Assembly: GCA_021775805.1 (NCBI GenBank)
Contig: JAJFHD010000089.1
Coordinates: forward strand, 1-64,000
Reading direction: 5' to 3'
DNA: 64,000 nt
Source of the DNA: Alphaproteobacteria bacterium
GTDB lineage: Bacteria > Pseudomonadota > Alphaproteobacteria > Rhizobiales > JAJFHC01
Position numbers and translations under genes: made by a program. This document shows positions 28,184 to 37,416 of the stretch, in pieces (position 1 is the first letter of the stretch; every line of letters starts with the position of its first letter). The notes beneath the pieces are model-generated. The model was not told the DNA's origin, did no database searches, and was given only the letters and a program-made list of their open reading frames with translations.

Positions 28184-29647
28184 ATGGCAACCGATTGGCC
28201 GTTTGACGACCAGAACGACGGTCCGGGCGAAGGTCTCGGTAATGCGGTCGAATACTCCGTGTCCGAGTTGTCTTTTGCCCTCAAGAGGACAGTTGAAGAC
28301 ACCTACGGTTATGTGCGCGTGCGCGGCGAACTGGGGCGGGTGAGCACGCCGGCGTCGGGCCATGTCTACCTCGACTTGAAGGACGACAAGGCAGTGATCA
28401 ACGGTGTCATCTGGAAGGGCGTGGCCGGACGACTGCGCATCCGGCCCGAGCAGGGTCTGGAAGTGATCGTCACCGGCAAACTCACGACGTTTCCGGGCCA
28501 GTCGAAATACCAGATCGTGATTGACTCCATGGAACCCGCCGGGATCGGCGCGCTCATGGCATTGCTCGAAGAGCGCCGCAAGATGCTGGCGGCGGAAGGG
28601 CTGTTCGACGACGCCAGAAAGAAGCCGTTACCCTATCTGCCTCGTGTCATTGGCGTCGTAACGTCACCCACCGGTGCCGTCATCCGCGACATTCTGCACC
28701 GGCTGGCGGATCGGTTTCCCAGCCACGTGGTCGTCTGGCCGGTGCGGGTGCAGGGCGAGACCAGCGGTGCCGAGGTTGCCGCCGCAATCGACGGTTTCAA
28801 TGCCCTGGAACCGCTCGGCCCGGTCAGCCGCCCCGATATCATCATCGTGGCGCGGGGCGGTGGAAGTTTGGAAGATTTGTGGGGTTTCAACGATGAGGCG
28901 GTAGTGCGCGCCGCGGCCCGGAGCGACATTCCGCTGATATCAGCCGTTGGTCACGAGACCGACTGGACCCTGATCGATCACGCCGCTGATGAGCGCGCGC
29001 CAACGCCTACGGCGGCCGCCGAACGCGCCGTGCCGGTTCGCTCGGAACTCGTCGGCATGGTCGACGATCTGGGAGTCCGCAAGGCACGCGCCCTGTGGCG
29101 TCATCTGGAACAGGCCAAGCAGGGGTTGCGGTCCGCCGGCCGGGGGCTGCCCAGGCTCACCGACCTGCTGGCTCTGCCGCGTCAGAAGTTCGACGCCGCC
29201 AGCCAGAGGATCGAACAGGCCCTGATCGCCAATACACGCATATTGCGGTCGCGGTGCGAACGCGCCGCCAGCCAGCTGACGCCACGCCCGCTCGACCGGC
29301 TTGTCGAGCAGAAACGCCAGCTCTGCCAGCAGGCAACGGACCGCTCGGCAAGAGCCGTGGCCCGCCATGTGGAACGGGCCCGCTCGCGTTTCGGGTCACA
29401 AGCCAAGTTGCTGGATACACTCAGTTATCAGTCAGTTCTCAAACGCGGATTTGCATTGGTTCGAAAGGCAGATGGCCGCATGGTGCGGACTGTGGAGAAC
29501 GCTCCGGACGGGGCAACATTGACGGTAGAGTTTCATGACGGAACGGTTGGTGTCCACGTCACGGGTGCTGGGCCTGTTCCACCCCGCCCGCGGCCCGCTG
29601 GACGCAAGCCGCCGGCGCCCGACGACCCGCAAAGCAGTCTGTTCTGA
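28184..29647 (+). CDS. xseA: Exodeoxyribonuclease VII large subunit
   Basis: It degrades single-stranded DNA together with the small subunit XseB, which is not in the window. The 487-residue protein has an OB-fold N-terminus (about 15-110: [23 protein letters not shown]), then the nuclease domain with [30 protein letters not shown] and [17 protein letters not shown], then a coiled-coil region. A Pro/Arg-rich tail follows. ATG 28184 has AAGGA about 11 bases upstream. Confidence 0.96.
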   Translation: MATDWPFDDQNDGPGEGLGNAVEYSVSELSFALKRTVEDTYGYVRVRGELGRVSTPASGHVYLDLKDDKAVINGVIWKGVAGRLRIRPEQGLEVIVTGKLTTFPGQSKYQIVIDSMEPAGIGALMALLEERRKMLAAEGLFDDARKKPLPYLPRVIGVVTSPTGAVIRDILHRLADRFPSHVVVWPVRVQGETSGAEVAAAIDGFNALEPLGPVSRPDIIIVARGGGSLEDLWGFNDEAVVRAAARSDIPLISAVGHETDWTLIDHAADERAPTPTAAAERAVPVRSELVGMVDDLGVRKARALWRHLEQAKQGLRSAGRGLPRLTDLLALPRQKFDAASQRIEQALIANTRILRSRCERAASQLTPRPLDRLVEQKRQLCQQATDRSARAVARHVERARSRFGSQAKLLDTLSYQSVLKRGFALVRKADGRMVRTVENAPDGATLTVEFHDGTVGVHVTGAGPVPPRPRPAGRKPPAPDDPQSSLF

Positions 29648-29668
29648 TGGGTTCCCGGGTGCATCGCC

Positions 29669-30562
29669 TTACTCGCGTACGGCTTGCGCTTCCTCCAATA
29701 TCCATTCGCCAAAGGCCTTGACCTTGGGACGGTCGAGACTGGCGTGCGGACAGACCATGTAATAGGCGTAGTTTGTCGGCAAGGAAAGATTGAACGGTTT
29801 GACCAGCCGGCCCGAGACCAAGGCCCTGTCGACCAGAACACTGCGCGCCAGCGCCACACCGTCCCCCTGTTCGGCCGCCAGAAGCACCAGGTTCGAATGC
29901 TCGTAACCCGGTCCGCGCTCGGCATCGATGCCGGTTTCCCCTGCTGCCATCAGCCACATCCGCCAGTCGACACGCATATTGTCATGCAGCAACGTGTGGT
30001 TCTTGAGGTCGGCCGGCGTCTCGATCGCGGGGCCGTTCTGCAATAATGACGGTGCACAGACCGGAAACAGTTCTTCCGTCATGAGGCGTTTGACATAAAG
30101 GTTCTCCCAGTCACCCGGGCCGTACCGGATGGCCACGTCCACATTCTCCCGGTCGAAGTCGACACTGTGGTCCGATGTGGTAATGCGCACGTCGATGTCT
30201 GGGTGGATCTTTCGAAAACGGCCGAGTCTTGGCACAAGCCAGGTCGCCGCAAACGAATCCATGGTCGACACCGTGAGTTCACCGGTCCTGTCATGCCGGT
30301 GCAGGCGATCCACCGCCGCTGCCAGAATGTCCAGGGCTTCGCCAACGGAAGGAAACAGCGCCTGCCCGGCATCGGTGAGCATCAGCGCCCGGTTCAGGCG
30401 GCGAAACACCGGGATGCCCAACCGGTCTTCAAGCAATTTGATCTGATGGCTGACGGCGGCCTGAGTGACATTCAGCTCGTCAGCGGCACGGGTGAAGCTC
30501 AAATGACGGGCGGCGGCCTCGAAGGCCCGCAACGCATTGAGAGGAGGCAGGCGTCGGGACAT
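29669..30562 (-). CDS. LysR family regulator, GcvA-like
   Basis: This 297-residue regulator starts with the GcvA-type LPPLNALRAFEAAARHLSF, followed by TRAADELNVTQAAVSHQI as the recognition helix. The effector domain (about 90-290) keeps the GcvA-like MDSFAATWLVPRLGRF stretch. It converges on xseA with 21 bases between stops. The target is unknown, and no glycine-cleavage genes are nearby. A palindrome lies about 45 bases upstream. Confidence 0.9.
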   Translation of the reverse strand: MSRRLPPLNALRAFEAAARHLSFTRAADELNVTQAAVSHQIKLLEDRLGIPVFRRLNRALMLTDAGQALFPSVGEALDILAAAVDRLHRHDRTGELTVSTMDSFAATWLVPRLGRFRKIHPDIDVRITTSDHSVDFDRENVDVAIRYGPGDWENLYVKRLMTEELFPVCAPSLLQNGPAIETPADLKNHTLLHDNMRVDWRMWLMAAGETGIDAERGPGYEHSNLVLLAAEQGDGVALARSVLVDRALVSGRLVKPFNLSLPTNYAYYMVCPHASLDRPKVKAFGEWILEEAQAVRE

Positions 30563-30603
30563 GCGCTAGTAATAACAAATATTGAGGAAAACCTAAAGCT
30601 TTA

Positions 30604-30636
30604 TTCCGAAGGAATTGTATGAAATTCCCTTAGGAA
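30604..30636. promoter_or_regulatory. Palindrome and AT-rich intergenic region upstream of the GcvA-like gene
   Basis: GGAATT (30611-30616) and AATTCC (30623-30628) form a perfect inverted repeat. Flanking TTCC and GGAA extend it to about 32 bases. It lies 40-75 bases upstream of the regulator start and could be its operator. The adjacent AT-rich stretch holds two TATAAT copies (30672 and 30680), possible -10 boxes for the downstream DUF1127 gene, but I see no convincing -35. Confidence 0.4.
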
Positions 30637-30801
30637 AGCCAAATTTTAGCCTGAAATAAAAATAGTCACATTATAATTTATAATCTGAAACGTAATATTT
30701 GTCGTTTGTAGAGCGCCCATTCCGTCGATACATAGAGAGCCATGTTGACCGCCCTGAGGTGTTCTCGATGGACCAATCAGGCATCAGAAAGGAATTGAAT
30801 C

Positions 30802-31026
30802 ATGAGCACTTCTTACACCGGAAGCAACGCAACCAGATCGTCTCGGAACACCGTGTGGACGCCGGCTCAAATCGGTACCAGGATCTTTCGAACGCTGGTT
30901 CTGTGGCAACAGCGTTCGGAACAGAGATGGCGGTTGCGGGACATGTCCGATCGGGAACTGTCGGACATGGGCATCACGCGAGGCGACGCCTTCGATGAAT
31001 CCCGCAAGTCGTTCTGGCAGGCCTGA
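30802..31026 (+). CDS. DUF1127 family small protein
   Basis: This 74-residue protein has the DUF1127 (YjiS-like) core near its C-terminus: RWRLRDMSDRELSDMGI, preceded by a basic and aromatic helix. Such proteins are small, often stress- or stationary-phase-induced RNA-linked regulators in alphaproteobacteria. AAAGGA lies 8 bases before the ATG. A 12-bp hairpin follows 29 bases after the stop. Confidence 0.88.
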   Translation: MSTSYTGSNATRSSRNTVWTPAQIGTRIFRTLVLWQQRSEQRWRLRDMSDRELSDMGITRGDAFDESRKSFWQA

Positions 31027-31055
31027 CCGTCCACCGGACACCAAAATCACTGAAA

Positions 31056-31084
31056 AACCGGCGGCGCTTCGTGCGCCGCCGGTT
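31056..31084. terminator. Strong hairpin after the DUF1127 gene
   Basis: A perfect 12-bp stem (31056-31067 with 31073-31084) closes a TTCGT loop. On the plus strand no T run follows, but on the minus strand it is followed by TTTTCAGT. It may stop or protect the 3' end of the DUF1127 mRNA or act in the leader of the PhzF gene. Its role is inferred only from position. Confidence 0.5.
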
Positions 31085-31158
31085 GATCGGTTCGACCACC
31101 GGCCCTGGCGTGCTGTTCGCCGACGGCGTCTGCCGGCAGACCTGAAACGGAGACCAAA

Positions 31159-31986
31159 ATGGAAGTATTGAAAATTGCGGCATTTTCCGATGGTGACGCT
31201 GGAGGAAATCCAGCAGGCGTCGTCATCGGAAAGTCACTGCCGGCGCCAGCGGAAATGCAGGCCGTGGCGAACGAGGTCGGTTTCTCCGAAACGGCCTTTG
31301 CTGCGGCGACCGGAGATGGCTGGCGTGTACGCTATTTCTCGCCCGCATCCGAAGTGCCGTTCTGCGGTCACGCCACAATCGCTCTGGGAGCCGCACTCGC
31401 CCTTCAGTACGGCGACGGTGTCTTCCGGCTTGCCTTAAACGAGGCGGACATCACAGTGGAAGGCCGCCGGGATGACGCCACGATCACGGCGGCTCTGCAA
31501 TCTCCTCCCACCAGCGGCGAACCCGCGCCGGCTCAGTTGGTATCGAGGGCATTGTCGTTGTTCGATTATTGCCATGATGATCTGGACGCCCGAATTCCGC
31601 CGGCGATAGCACAAGCCGGGGCCACGCATCTGGTCCTGGCGCTGAAGGATCGCCACCGGCTGGAAACCATGACTTATGATCTTGAGGCCGGGTCGAACCT
31701 CATGAAGCAGTACGGCCTGGTTACCATCAGTCTCATATATGCGGAATCTCCCCAGGTGTTCCATGCCCGCAATCCGTTTGCCTCGGGCGGCGTCTATGAA
31801 GACCCCGCGACCGGCGCAGCTGCCGCCGCTCTCGCGGGATACCTGCGCGACCTCGGCTGGCCTCATGGTGGAGCAATCCGGATCACCCAGGGCGAGGACA
31901 TGGGGTCGCGTTCGCGCCTGCGCGCTGAAATCACTTCGGTGCCGGGGGACTCCATCCGTGTTTCCGGAACCGCACGGTTGATGTAG
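31159..31986 (+). CDS. PhzF family isomerase/epimerase
   Basis: This 275-residue cytoplasmic enzyme has the diaminopimelate-epimerase-like fold. GNPAGVV, the catalytic Glu44 (FSETAF), CGHATI, NPFASGGVYEDPATGAA and the QGEDMGSRS end motif all match the PhzF/YddE family. Members isomerise small metabolites, and the substrate here is unknown. There is no phenazine cluster nearby. GGAGACCAAA precedes the ATG. Confidence 0.92.
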   Translation: MEVLKIAAFSDGDAGGNPAGVVIGKSLPAPAEMQAVANEVGFSETAFAAATGDGWRVRYFSPASEVPFCGHATIALGAALALQYGDGVFRLALNEADITVEGRRDDATITAALQSPPTSGEPAPAQLVSRALSLFDYCHDDLDARIPPAIAQAGATHLVLALKDRHRLETMTYDLEAGSNLMKQYGLVTISLIYAESPQVFHARNPFASGGVYEDPATGAAAAALAGYLRDLGWPHGGAIRITQGEDMGSRSRLRAEITSVPGDSIRVSGTARLM

Positions 31987-32017
31987 CGGTCTGACGGGTT
32001 GACAAAGGACGGGTGGT

Positions 32018-33379
32018 TCAGGACTGCGGCGCCAGGCGGGCACCGTACTTGTGCTCGAAGCGCGCCCACGCCTCATGAGAGGCGCTTTCGGCCTCTCCAA
32101 CCAGGCGGCCGGCGTCATACCGCAGAACCTCACTGCCGTCGACCACCAGTTCTCCGTTGACCAGAACGGTCTCCACATCCTTCGAATGGGCGTGATAGAC
32201 CAGGCTGGCCACCGGATCGAGCAGTGGGACCAGTCCGAAAGCCCTGGCGTTCAGGACCATCAGGTCGGCCCGTTTGCCGGGCTCGATTGAACCCAGTTGC
32301 TTGTCCAGTCCGATTGACCTGGCGCCGCCCATGGTTGCCAGATACAAGGCATCGTGCGCCATCATGGCCAGGGGATCGTCAGCCCTCACGCGGGCCATCA
32401 GCAAGGCCGAACGCACAACATCGAAATGGTCGGAGAACATGTTGTCGATCCCCAGCCCGACTGTGTTGCCGTTTGCGAGATAGGTCTGGATGGGCGCGAT
32501 ATGGCCGCGCACCGAGTTCATCAACGGGCAGTGGGCGACGCAGGTCCGGGAATGAGCCAGAACCGCCTGATCGGCTTCGTTGGTGTAAAGGCAATGGGCC
32601 ATGATCGTGTCTTCGGCCATCAATCCATGGTCGCGGGCATATTCAAACGGTGTCACGCCATGCAGATCGTCGATGATGCCGACTTCTTCCGGCCCCCAGC
32701 CCAGGTGCATGCTCAGACGCAAACCCCGACGGTCGGCCTCGCTGCGGCAGGCGCGCAGGAGTTCGGGCGACGAAGAGATCGTCATGTTGGGCGTCATCAT
32801 TGCCCGGATGCGGCCACCGGCCTTGCCATGCCACTGCTCCGCCAGTTCGATTGCCTGACCAAGCTGCGTGTCGCGCAGGCCCGCATCGTAGCGAAATGTA
32901 CCGCGTGCCATCAGGTCGACATCGGCATCGTGGATCATGACACCGACCTCGGCCCTGATCCCGATCTTCTCGATGAAATCGGCGAAGACGTCCGCCTCCT
33001 CCTCCATCTCGACAATCGTCGTCACACCGCTCTTGAGAAGTTCGGCACAGGTCAGAGAACCAACAGCCTGGCGTTCGGCCCTGGTTGCGACCGTACCCAT
33101 CGGAAAGTACATGCCGGTGACCGAGCGCAGGCCCACTTCCTCGGACAGGCCCCGGAAGAATGTGTAACCGAGATGATTGTGGGTACTGATGAAACCCGGC
33201 GCGACGATCTTGCCACGGCCATCGATGGTTTTGTCCGGGCTGGGACAAGTGGCCAGGACCTGTTCGGTTTCATCCACCGCGAGAATGGACTCGCCGTCAA
33301 TGAACACACTGCCTTTGTCCAGCACTTGCGACTGTTCATTTACGGTCAGAATCGTCGCGTCTTTTATGAGTGTCTTCAT
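32018..33379 (-). CDS. Amidohydrolase, chlorohydrolase/SsnA-like
   Basis: This 453-residue cytoplasmic metal-dependent hydrolase has the metal ligands HNH (STHNHLGYTFFRG), His of MHLGWG, His of AHCLY and Asp of GIDNMFSD. It resembles TRZ/ATZ amidohydrolases, which deaminate or dechlorinate ring compounds, and SsnA. The C-terminal composite beta domain is present (GSIEPGKRADLMVL). It overlaps the GNAT gene stop by 4 bases, so the two are translationally coupled. The substrate is unknown. Confidence 0.9.
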   Translation of the reverse strand: MKTLIKDATILTVNEQSQVLDKGSVFIDGESILAVDETEQVLATCPSPDKTIDGRGKIVAPGFISTHNHLGYTFFRGLSEEVGLRSVTGMYFPMGTVATRAERQAVGSLTCAELLKSGVTTIVEMEEEADVFADFIEKIGIRAEVGVMIHDADVDLMARGTFRYDAGLRDTQLGQAIELAEQWHGKAGGRIRAMMTPNMTISSSPELLRACRSEADRRGLRLSMHLGWGPEEVGIIDDLHGVTPFEYARDHGLMAEDTIMAHCLYTNEADQAVLAHSRTCVAHCPLMNSVRGHIAPIQTYLANGNTVGLGIDNMFSDHFDVVRSALLMARVRADDPLAMMAHDALYLATMGGARSIGLDKQLGSIEPGKRADLMVLNARAFGLVPLLDPVASLVYHAHSKDVETVLVNGELVVDGSEVLRYDAGRLVGEAESASHEAWARFEHKYGARLAPQS

Positions 33380-33963
33380 GGTTGTTGTCCTTGTTTTTTG
33401 TTCATCGTACCATCGGGGGGCGCCGGGGACTTCAAGGCGCGCCTGAAAATAAGGATGGGCTCGGTCCCGAATACACCGGTTTCAGGTTCGCCAAATCCGG
33501 TCTTTCGGGCAACCCTGATCGATGCCGCATGTTCCGGAGTGATCAACGCCACTGTTTCATTTGCATCGATCTGACTGTCGGCCCATTCAAGCGCTGCGGC
33601 CACGGTCTCGGTCGCCAGGCCCAGACCCTGCGCCGATGGCTTGATGATCCAGCCCAGTTCCGGCAGGCCTTCCACGGACGGCGAGATTTCCCGTTTCCAG
33701 TCGGCAAATCCGACTTCTCCCAGAAACGCACCGGTCCGTTTGTCTTCCACGACCCAGTAGCCGTAGGGCAGCATCGCCCAGTGGCCGGCATAACGAAGCA
33801 GGCGGGTCCACGACTGCGACCGGGCCAGAGGCGCCGGCATGATGTACTCGACAACAGCAGGCTCAGCCCACAGGGCCGCCACGTCGTCGAGGTCCGAATA
33901 GCGGTGTGGCCGGAGCCAGGTTCTCTCGGTTTCTACAACGACACCGTCAGAACGCCCATCCAT
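33376..33963 (-). CDS. GNAT acetyltransferase (RimJ/RimL-like)
   Basis: This 195-residue N-acetyltransferase-like protein shows ETERTWLRPHRYSDLDDVAAL and GEVGFADW. The acetyl-CoA pyrophosphate loop is QGLGLATET, and the family's C-terminal VARKTGFGEPETG is present. It comes first in an operon with the amidohydrolase (ATGA overlap). ATG 33963 was chosen because a TTG at 33990 is the only alternative. The substrate is unknown. Confidence 0.88.
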   Translation of the reverse strand: MDGRSDGVVVETERTWLRPHRYSDLDDVAALWAEPAVVEYIMPAPLARSQSWTRLLRYAGHWAMLPYGYWVVEDKRTGAFLGEVGFADWKREISPSVEGLPELGWIIKPSAQGLGLATETVAAALEWADSQIDANETVALITPEHAASIRVARKTGFGEPETGVFGTEPILIFRRALKSPAPPDGTMNKKQGQQP

Positions 33964-34450
33964 CGTGTTTTGCGTCACCGGTCGTAACAATCGTGCCGGA
34001 GCCTCCGGATCGGGTCGCGATTGAAGAAAGCGAACGAGGCGGCACCGAGGCCGGTCGTTGCGCCCCCGATCACTGCATCGAGATGATCACCGAGGATCGC
34101 GTTTGGGGTTTTGCAGGCCCGTGCGCCGACGGTTTCACAAGCACCAGCACGTGAGCCGGTTGCAGGTGGCCGGACGACAAGCAGCAGCAATGTGACGCGG
34201 TGGACGTGCATCGCGAAAGCATTCACCAGGTGAACTCCCGCGTCAAGCCAAGGAGACATCCGGGCGGGTTTGCGGCAGGCGCGCGTTGGCGTCGCAGCAC
34301 GAGCCGATTTGAGGCCGTTCGAGCCGCCGTACAGGACTCGAAAAAGCCGTTTAGATACGGTGTTAACTCGTTGTGTTTACCAACAAATTAGTCTTGCGGG
34401 TCGCTTCATGGCGCGTCATGCTAGGGTTCGGGCTTGGGGAGCGCGCTTCT
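33964..34450. other. Intergenic stretch of about 490 bases
   Basis: I see no convincing gene. A minus-strand open frame (33975-34259) has a short hydrophobic start but no ribosome site and no recognisable family. The part just before 34450 must hold the promoter of the channel gene. Confidence 0.5.
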
Positions 34451-36013
34451 ATGTTGAGTTCTGCGTCGGCTGGATTTGTGGGGACGCTTTCGTCTTTGTT
34501 TTCGCAGTGGGCATTCGCCCTCCTCGTGGGCTGCCTCGGTTTCCTGGCGCTCTACATCCTGTTGTGCAGTGTCCCTTCTGTCATCCGCGACAAACGCTGG
34601 TTCTGGTTGCTTGAGCTTGCGGTGCTGCCGCTGGCCGTCACGTTCCTGGCCAGCCTGCCGATCACCCTGTTAGGTCTGTCCGAACCGGACGTCTGGTTCA
34701 ACCGGATTCACGAGGTCAAGGGTGTCCTTCTGGCCCTGGTTTCTGCCTATCTCGGCACCCGTGCCCTGAACCTGTTCGTCTGGCAGGGGGTCTTGCGGCA
34801 GTATGCCAACACGTTTCCGGGCATCGTGCGAAACCTGGTGGCGTTCTTCGTCTATCTTGCCGCCGTCTATGCCATTCTGGCTTATGTTTTTGAACAACCG
34901 GTGACCGGGTTGCTGGTGTCTTCGGGCATCGCCCTGGGAGTGCTGGGCCTGGCATTCCAGTCGACGCTGACGGACATCATTACCGGTGTCGCTCTCGCAA
35001 TTGAACGTCCCTTTGGCGTCGGCGACTGGATCGAGACAGACGACGGCATGCTTGGCGAGGTTGAATCGATTGACTGGCGCGCAACCAGCCTGAAGACCCT
35101 GTCGAACACAACCCACGTTATTCCCAACAACAAGATTGCCAACACCAGCATTCACAATCTGAGCCGTCCGGGACCGACATACTGCATCAAGGTCCACATT
35201 CGCGTGACGGCGGATATTCCGCCCTGGGAGGTCTCAAGGCTTTTGCTCGAGGCGGCGATCGCCGCACCGGAAGTGGCCGAAACACCAGCACCGACCGTGC
35301 GGGTCGCAGATGCCGAGCACCGGCCGCTGCGATATCTGGCCCTGATACATTGTACCGACTACGGCAACCATCCTGCCGTCAAAGCCTCCTTCCTCCATCA
35401 TGCCTGGCGTCTTCTGGATGACGCCGGCGCACAAATTGCAGCAGATACACAGCAGGTCGATTTCCAGTGGGCAAGAAAGCTTGAGTATCAAGGCCCGACG
35501 GATGCCAACGCTCTCAATGATGTCGAATTGCTGAGTCCCCTCAGGGCGGAAGAACGGAAACGCCTTTTGATGGCGGGGACGACCCACGAGTTCCCGGAAA
35601 ACGCGCCGATCGTCCGGTTTGGCGACGAAGGGCAATCGTTTTTCGCGGTGCTGTCAGGTATGGTTCGGATCTTTCTGCCTGCCGACGAAACCAGAGCTGC
35701 AGACCTTGAACTGGCCAGGCTCGGCGCCGGAAGCTGTTTCGGAGAAATGTCCCTGCTGACCGGTGAGCCGCGGTCCGCCAGCATCTCGTCGCACACCAGA
35801 ACCCGGGTCCTCGAAATTCCAAAAAGGGCGATGAAGCAGGTCCTGGACGCGCGTCCCGAACTTGCCGACGAACTGGCCCGGATCATGGCCGAACGCAAGC
35901 TGGCTACAGAGGGTGCCTTGCATGACGGCGACGAAATGGGATTTGCTGAACGGCTTGCTCAAACCACCCGCGAGTTGGTACAGCGCATGCAGAATTTCTT
36001 CAGCAATGCGTAG
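34451..36013 (+). CDS. Mechanosensitive (MscS-type) channel with cyclic-nucleotide-binding domain
   Basis: This 520-residue inner-membrane protein has several N-terminal membrane segments, then the MscS pore helix and cytoplasmic beta domain (LGLAFQSTLTDIITGVAL, then RPFGVGDWI and IPNNKIANT, about residues 160-250). A C-terminal cyclic-nucleotide-binding domain (about 365-480) has FGEMSLLTGEPRSAS, the phosphate-binding cassette with its conserved Glu and Arg. This is the bacterial cyclic-nucleotide-gated MscS family layout. ATG 34451 has GGGGAG 10 bases upstream. A longer frame opens at 34373. No cyclase gene is adjacent. Confidence 0.9.
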   Translation: MLSSASAGFVGTLSSLFSQWAFALLVGCLGFLALYILLCSVPSVIRDKRWFWLLELAVLPLAVTFLASLPITLLGLSEPDVWFNRIHEVKGVLLALVSAYLGTRALNLFVWQGVLRQYANTFPGIVRNLVAFFVYLAAVYAILAYVFEQPVTGLLVSSGIALGVLGLAFQSTLTDIITGVALAIERPFGVGDWIETDDGMLGEVESIDWRATSLKTLSNTTHVIPNNKIANTSIHNLSRPGPTYCIKVHIRVTADIPPWEVSRLLLEAAIAAPEVAETPAPTVRVADAEHRPLRYLALIHCTDYGNHPAVKASFLHHAWRLLDDAGAQIAADTQQVDFQWARKLEYQGPTDANALNDVELLSPLRAEERKRLLMAGTTHEFPENAPIVRFGDEGQSFFAVLSGMVRIFLPADETRAADLELARLGAGSCFGEMSLLTGEPRSASISSHTRTRVLEIPKRAMKQVLDARPELADELARIMAERKLATEGALHDGDEMGFAERLAQTTRELVQRMQNFFSNA

Positions 36014-36035
36014 CCGGGTTGTCCGGTTTCTGGGA

Positions 36036-36632
36036 TCACTGTGACGCCGCCTCGAGTTCCGCGATCCGATTGCGCAGCGGATCCAGCGCCGCGTCGATTT
36101 CAGCTTCCGTGAACCGGGGCGTTATGTGCTGCGGGCAGTTCCAGTCGAACGCCTCGACAGTCAAAATGATCCCCCGTTCGACCTGGGCACGATAGGTCGG
36201 TACTTCAAGCCGGGCCAGCATTCCATGATCTTCGACATGGTGGACGATCCGCGCACGCGCCCAGATCTTCAGCCGCCGCCGGTTCGCATAATCCATAAGG
36301 ATCAGGGACACCCGGTCGTTGGCGGCAAGGTTGCCGACGCTGAGATACTGGACATTGCCGCGAAAGTCGGCGTATCCGAGCGTGCGGTCGTCGAGCACTT
36401 TCAGAAAACCGGGAGGTCCGCCCCGGAACTGGACGTAAGGCCAGCCGTCGTCATTGACCGTTGCCTGGTAGAAACCGTCACGCGCTTCAATAAATGAGAT
36501 TTCGCGGTCTCCCAGGACATGGCCGGAGTCCGGGGCATCCTCGAACTGCTGATTCTGTTCGCGGCTGCCATACTGTGTTTGGGCATTCTTGACGGACGGC
36601 GTGAAGGTAAGTTCGGCAAATCGTCTGGCCAT
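36036..36632 (-). CDS. Pyridoxamine 5'-phosphate oxidase-fold flavoprotein
   Basis: This 198-residue cytoplasmic protein has the split-barrel FMN-binding fold. Recognisable parts are REISFIEARDGFYQATVN, YVQFRGGPPGFLKVLD, GNVQYLSVGNLAANDRVSLI and the ARIVHH region. It is the PNPOx-like oxidoreductase family of unknown substrate, not PdxH. ATG 36632 has GAGGAG 7 bases upstream. It lies downstream of the AhpD-like gene, 101 bases after it, and probably belongs to the same LysR-controlled unit. Confidence 0.9.
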   Translation of the reverse strand: MARRFAELTFTPSVKNAQTQYGSREQNQQFEDAPDSGHVLGDREISFIEARDGFYQATVNDDGWPYVQFRGGPPGFLKVLDDRTLGYADFRGNVQYLSVGNLAANDRVSLILMDYANRRRLKIWARARIVHHVEDHGMLARLEVPTYRAQVERGIILTVEAFDWNCPQHITPRFTEAEIDAALDPLRNRIAELEAASQ

Positions 36633-36733
36633 TGTTCGCTCCTCGAATGTGGACCGGCGCGGATCGGCTGTCGCATAAATGGACTGCGCACCCGCGCCGG
36701 TAGGCAAAACGGCGTTGGCAAACGCCGCAGGGA

Positions 36734-37282
36734 TCAGGCCGCCTGTTGTTGCAACGGCACTTTCGGAAAGTCGATTTCGACCCGTGATGCCTTGCCGATC
36801 AGATTGGTAAGGATGTTCATTCCCACATGGGTGATGATTTCGACAATCTCAGCGTCGCTGTACCCGGCGGCACGCACAGCGTCGAATTCGGATTGGGTGA
36901 CCTCGCCATTGTGTTCGTTGAGTGCCTTAGCGAACTCGACCGCTACCGCCGCCTTGGCATCCTGGGATGAGCCTGCACGGTTGGCTTCGATTTCTGCGAC
37001 CGTGAGACCGGCCATGCGTCCGATTGCGGTGTGTGCGGACACGCAGTATTCGCAAGCGTTGCCCTGGGCCACAACAAGCGCGATGCGTTCGCGGGTCTGC
37101 GGGTCCAACTGGCCTGCACCTGCAATAGTGTGGAGCCCCAGGAAGGCTTGCAGGGCGTCCGGCGATTGTGCCATGACGGCGAGAAAATTGGGGACCTTGC
37201 CAAGTTTTCCTTTGACGGCGTCGAGCAGTGCCGACTGTTCTGCGTTGGCATTGTCTTGGGTAACAAGGGTAATTCGACTCAT
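36734..37282 (-). CDS. AhpD-like/carboxymuconolactone decarboxylase-family protein
   Basis: This 182-residue helical protein has the AhpD redox motif CEYCVSAH (Cys-X2-Cys and His), typical of peroxidase-related enzymes of this family. The MSRITLVTQDNANAEQ start follows AGGAG 8 bases upstream. It is divergent from the LysR gene at 37417, with 134 bases between, and followed by the PNPOx-fold gene. The arrangement suggests an oxidative-stress or quinone-response unit. Confidence 0.92.
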   Translation of the reverse strand: MSRITLVTQDNANAEQSALLDAVKGKLGKVPNFLAVMAQSPDALQAFLGLHTIAGAGQLDPQTRERIALVVAQGNACEYCVSAHTAIGRMAGLTVAEIEANRAGSSQDAKAAVAVEFAKALNEHNGEVTQSEFDAVRAAGYSDAEIVEIITHVGMNILTNLIGKASRVEIDFPKVPLQQQAA

Positions 37283-37416
37283 GATGGTTTCTCCTGTGTT
37301 GATGTGGGTCGTGTGCGACGGTGCTTGCGATGTCGACCAGTCGGAAATAGAATGTTTCCACTTTCGTTTGAATAGGGCTAATTTTGAATTCACTATTGCA
37401 AATACTGGAATAAAGG

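Noticed and set aside
33975..34259. Minus-strand open frame upstream of the GNAT gene
   Set aside because: It has no good ribosome site and the residues do not match a family. The weak hydrophobic start could be chance.
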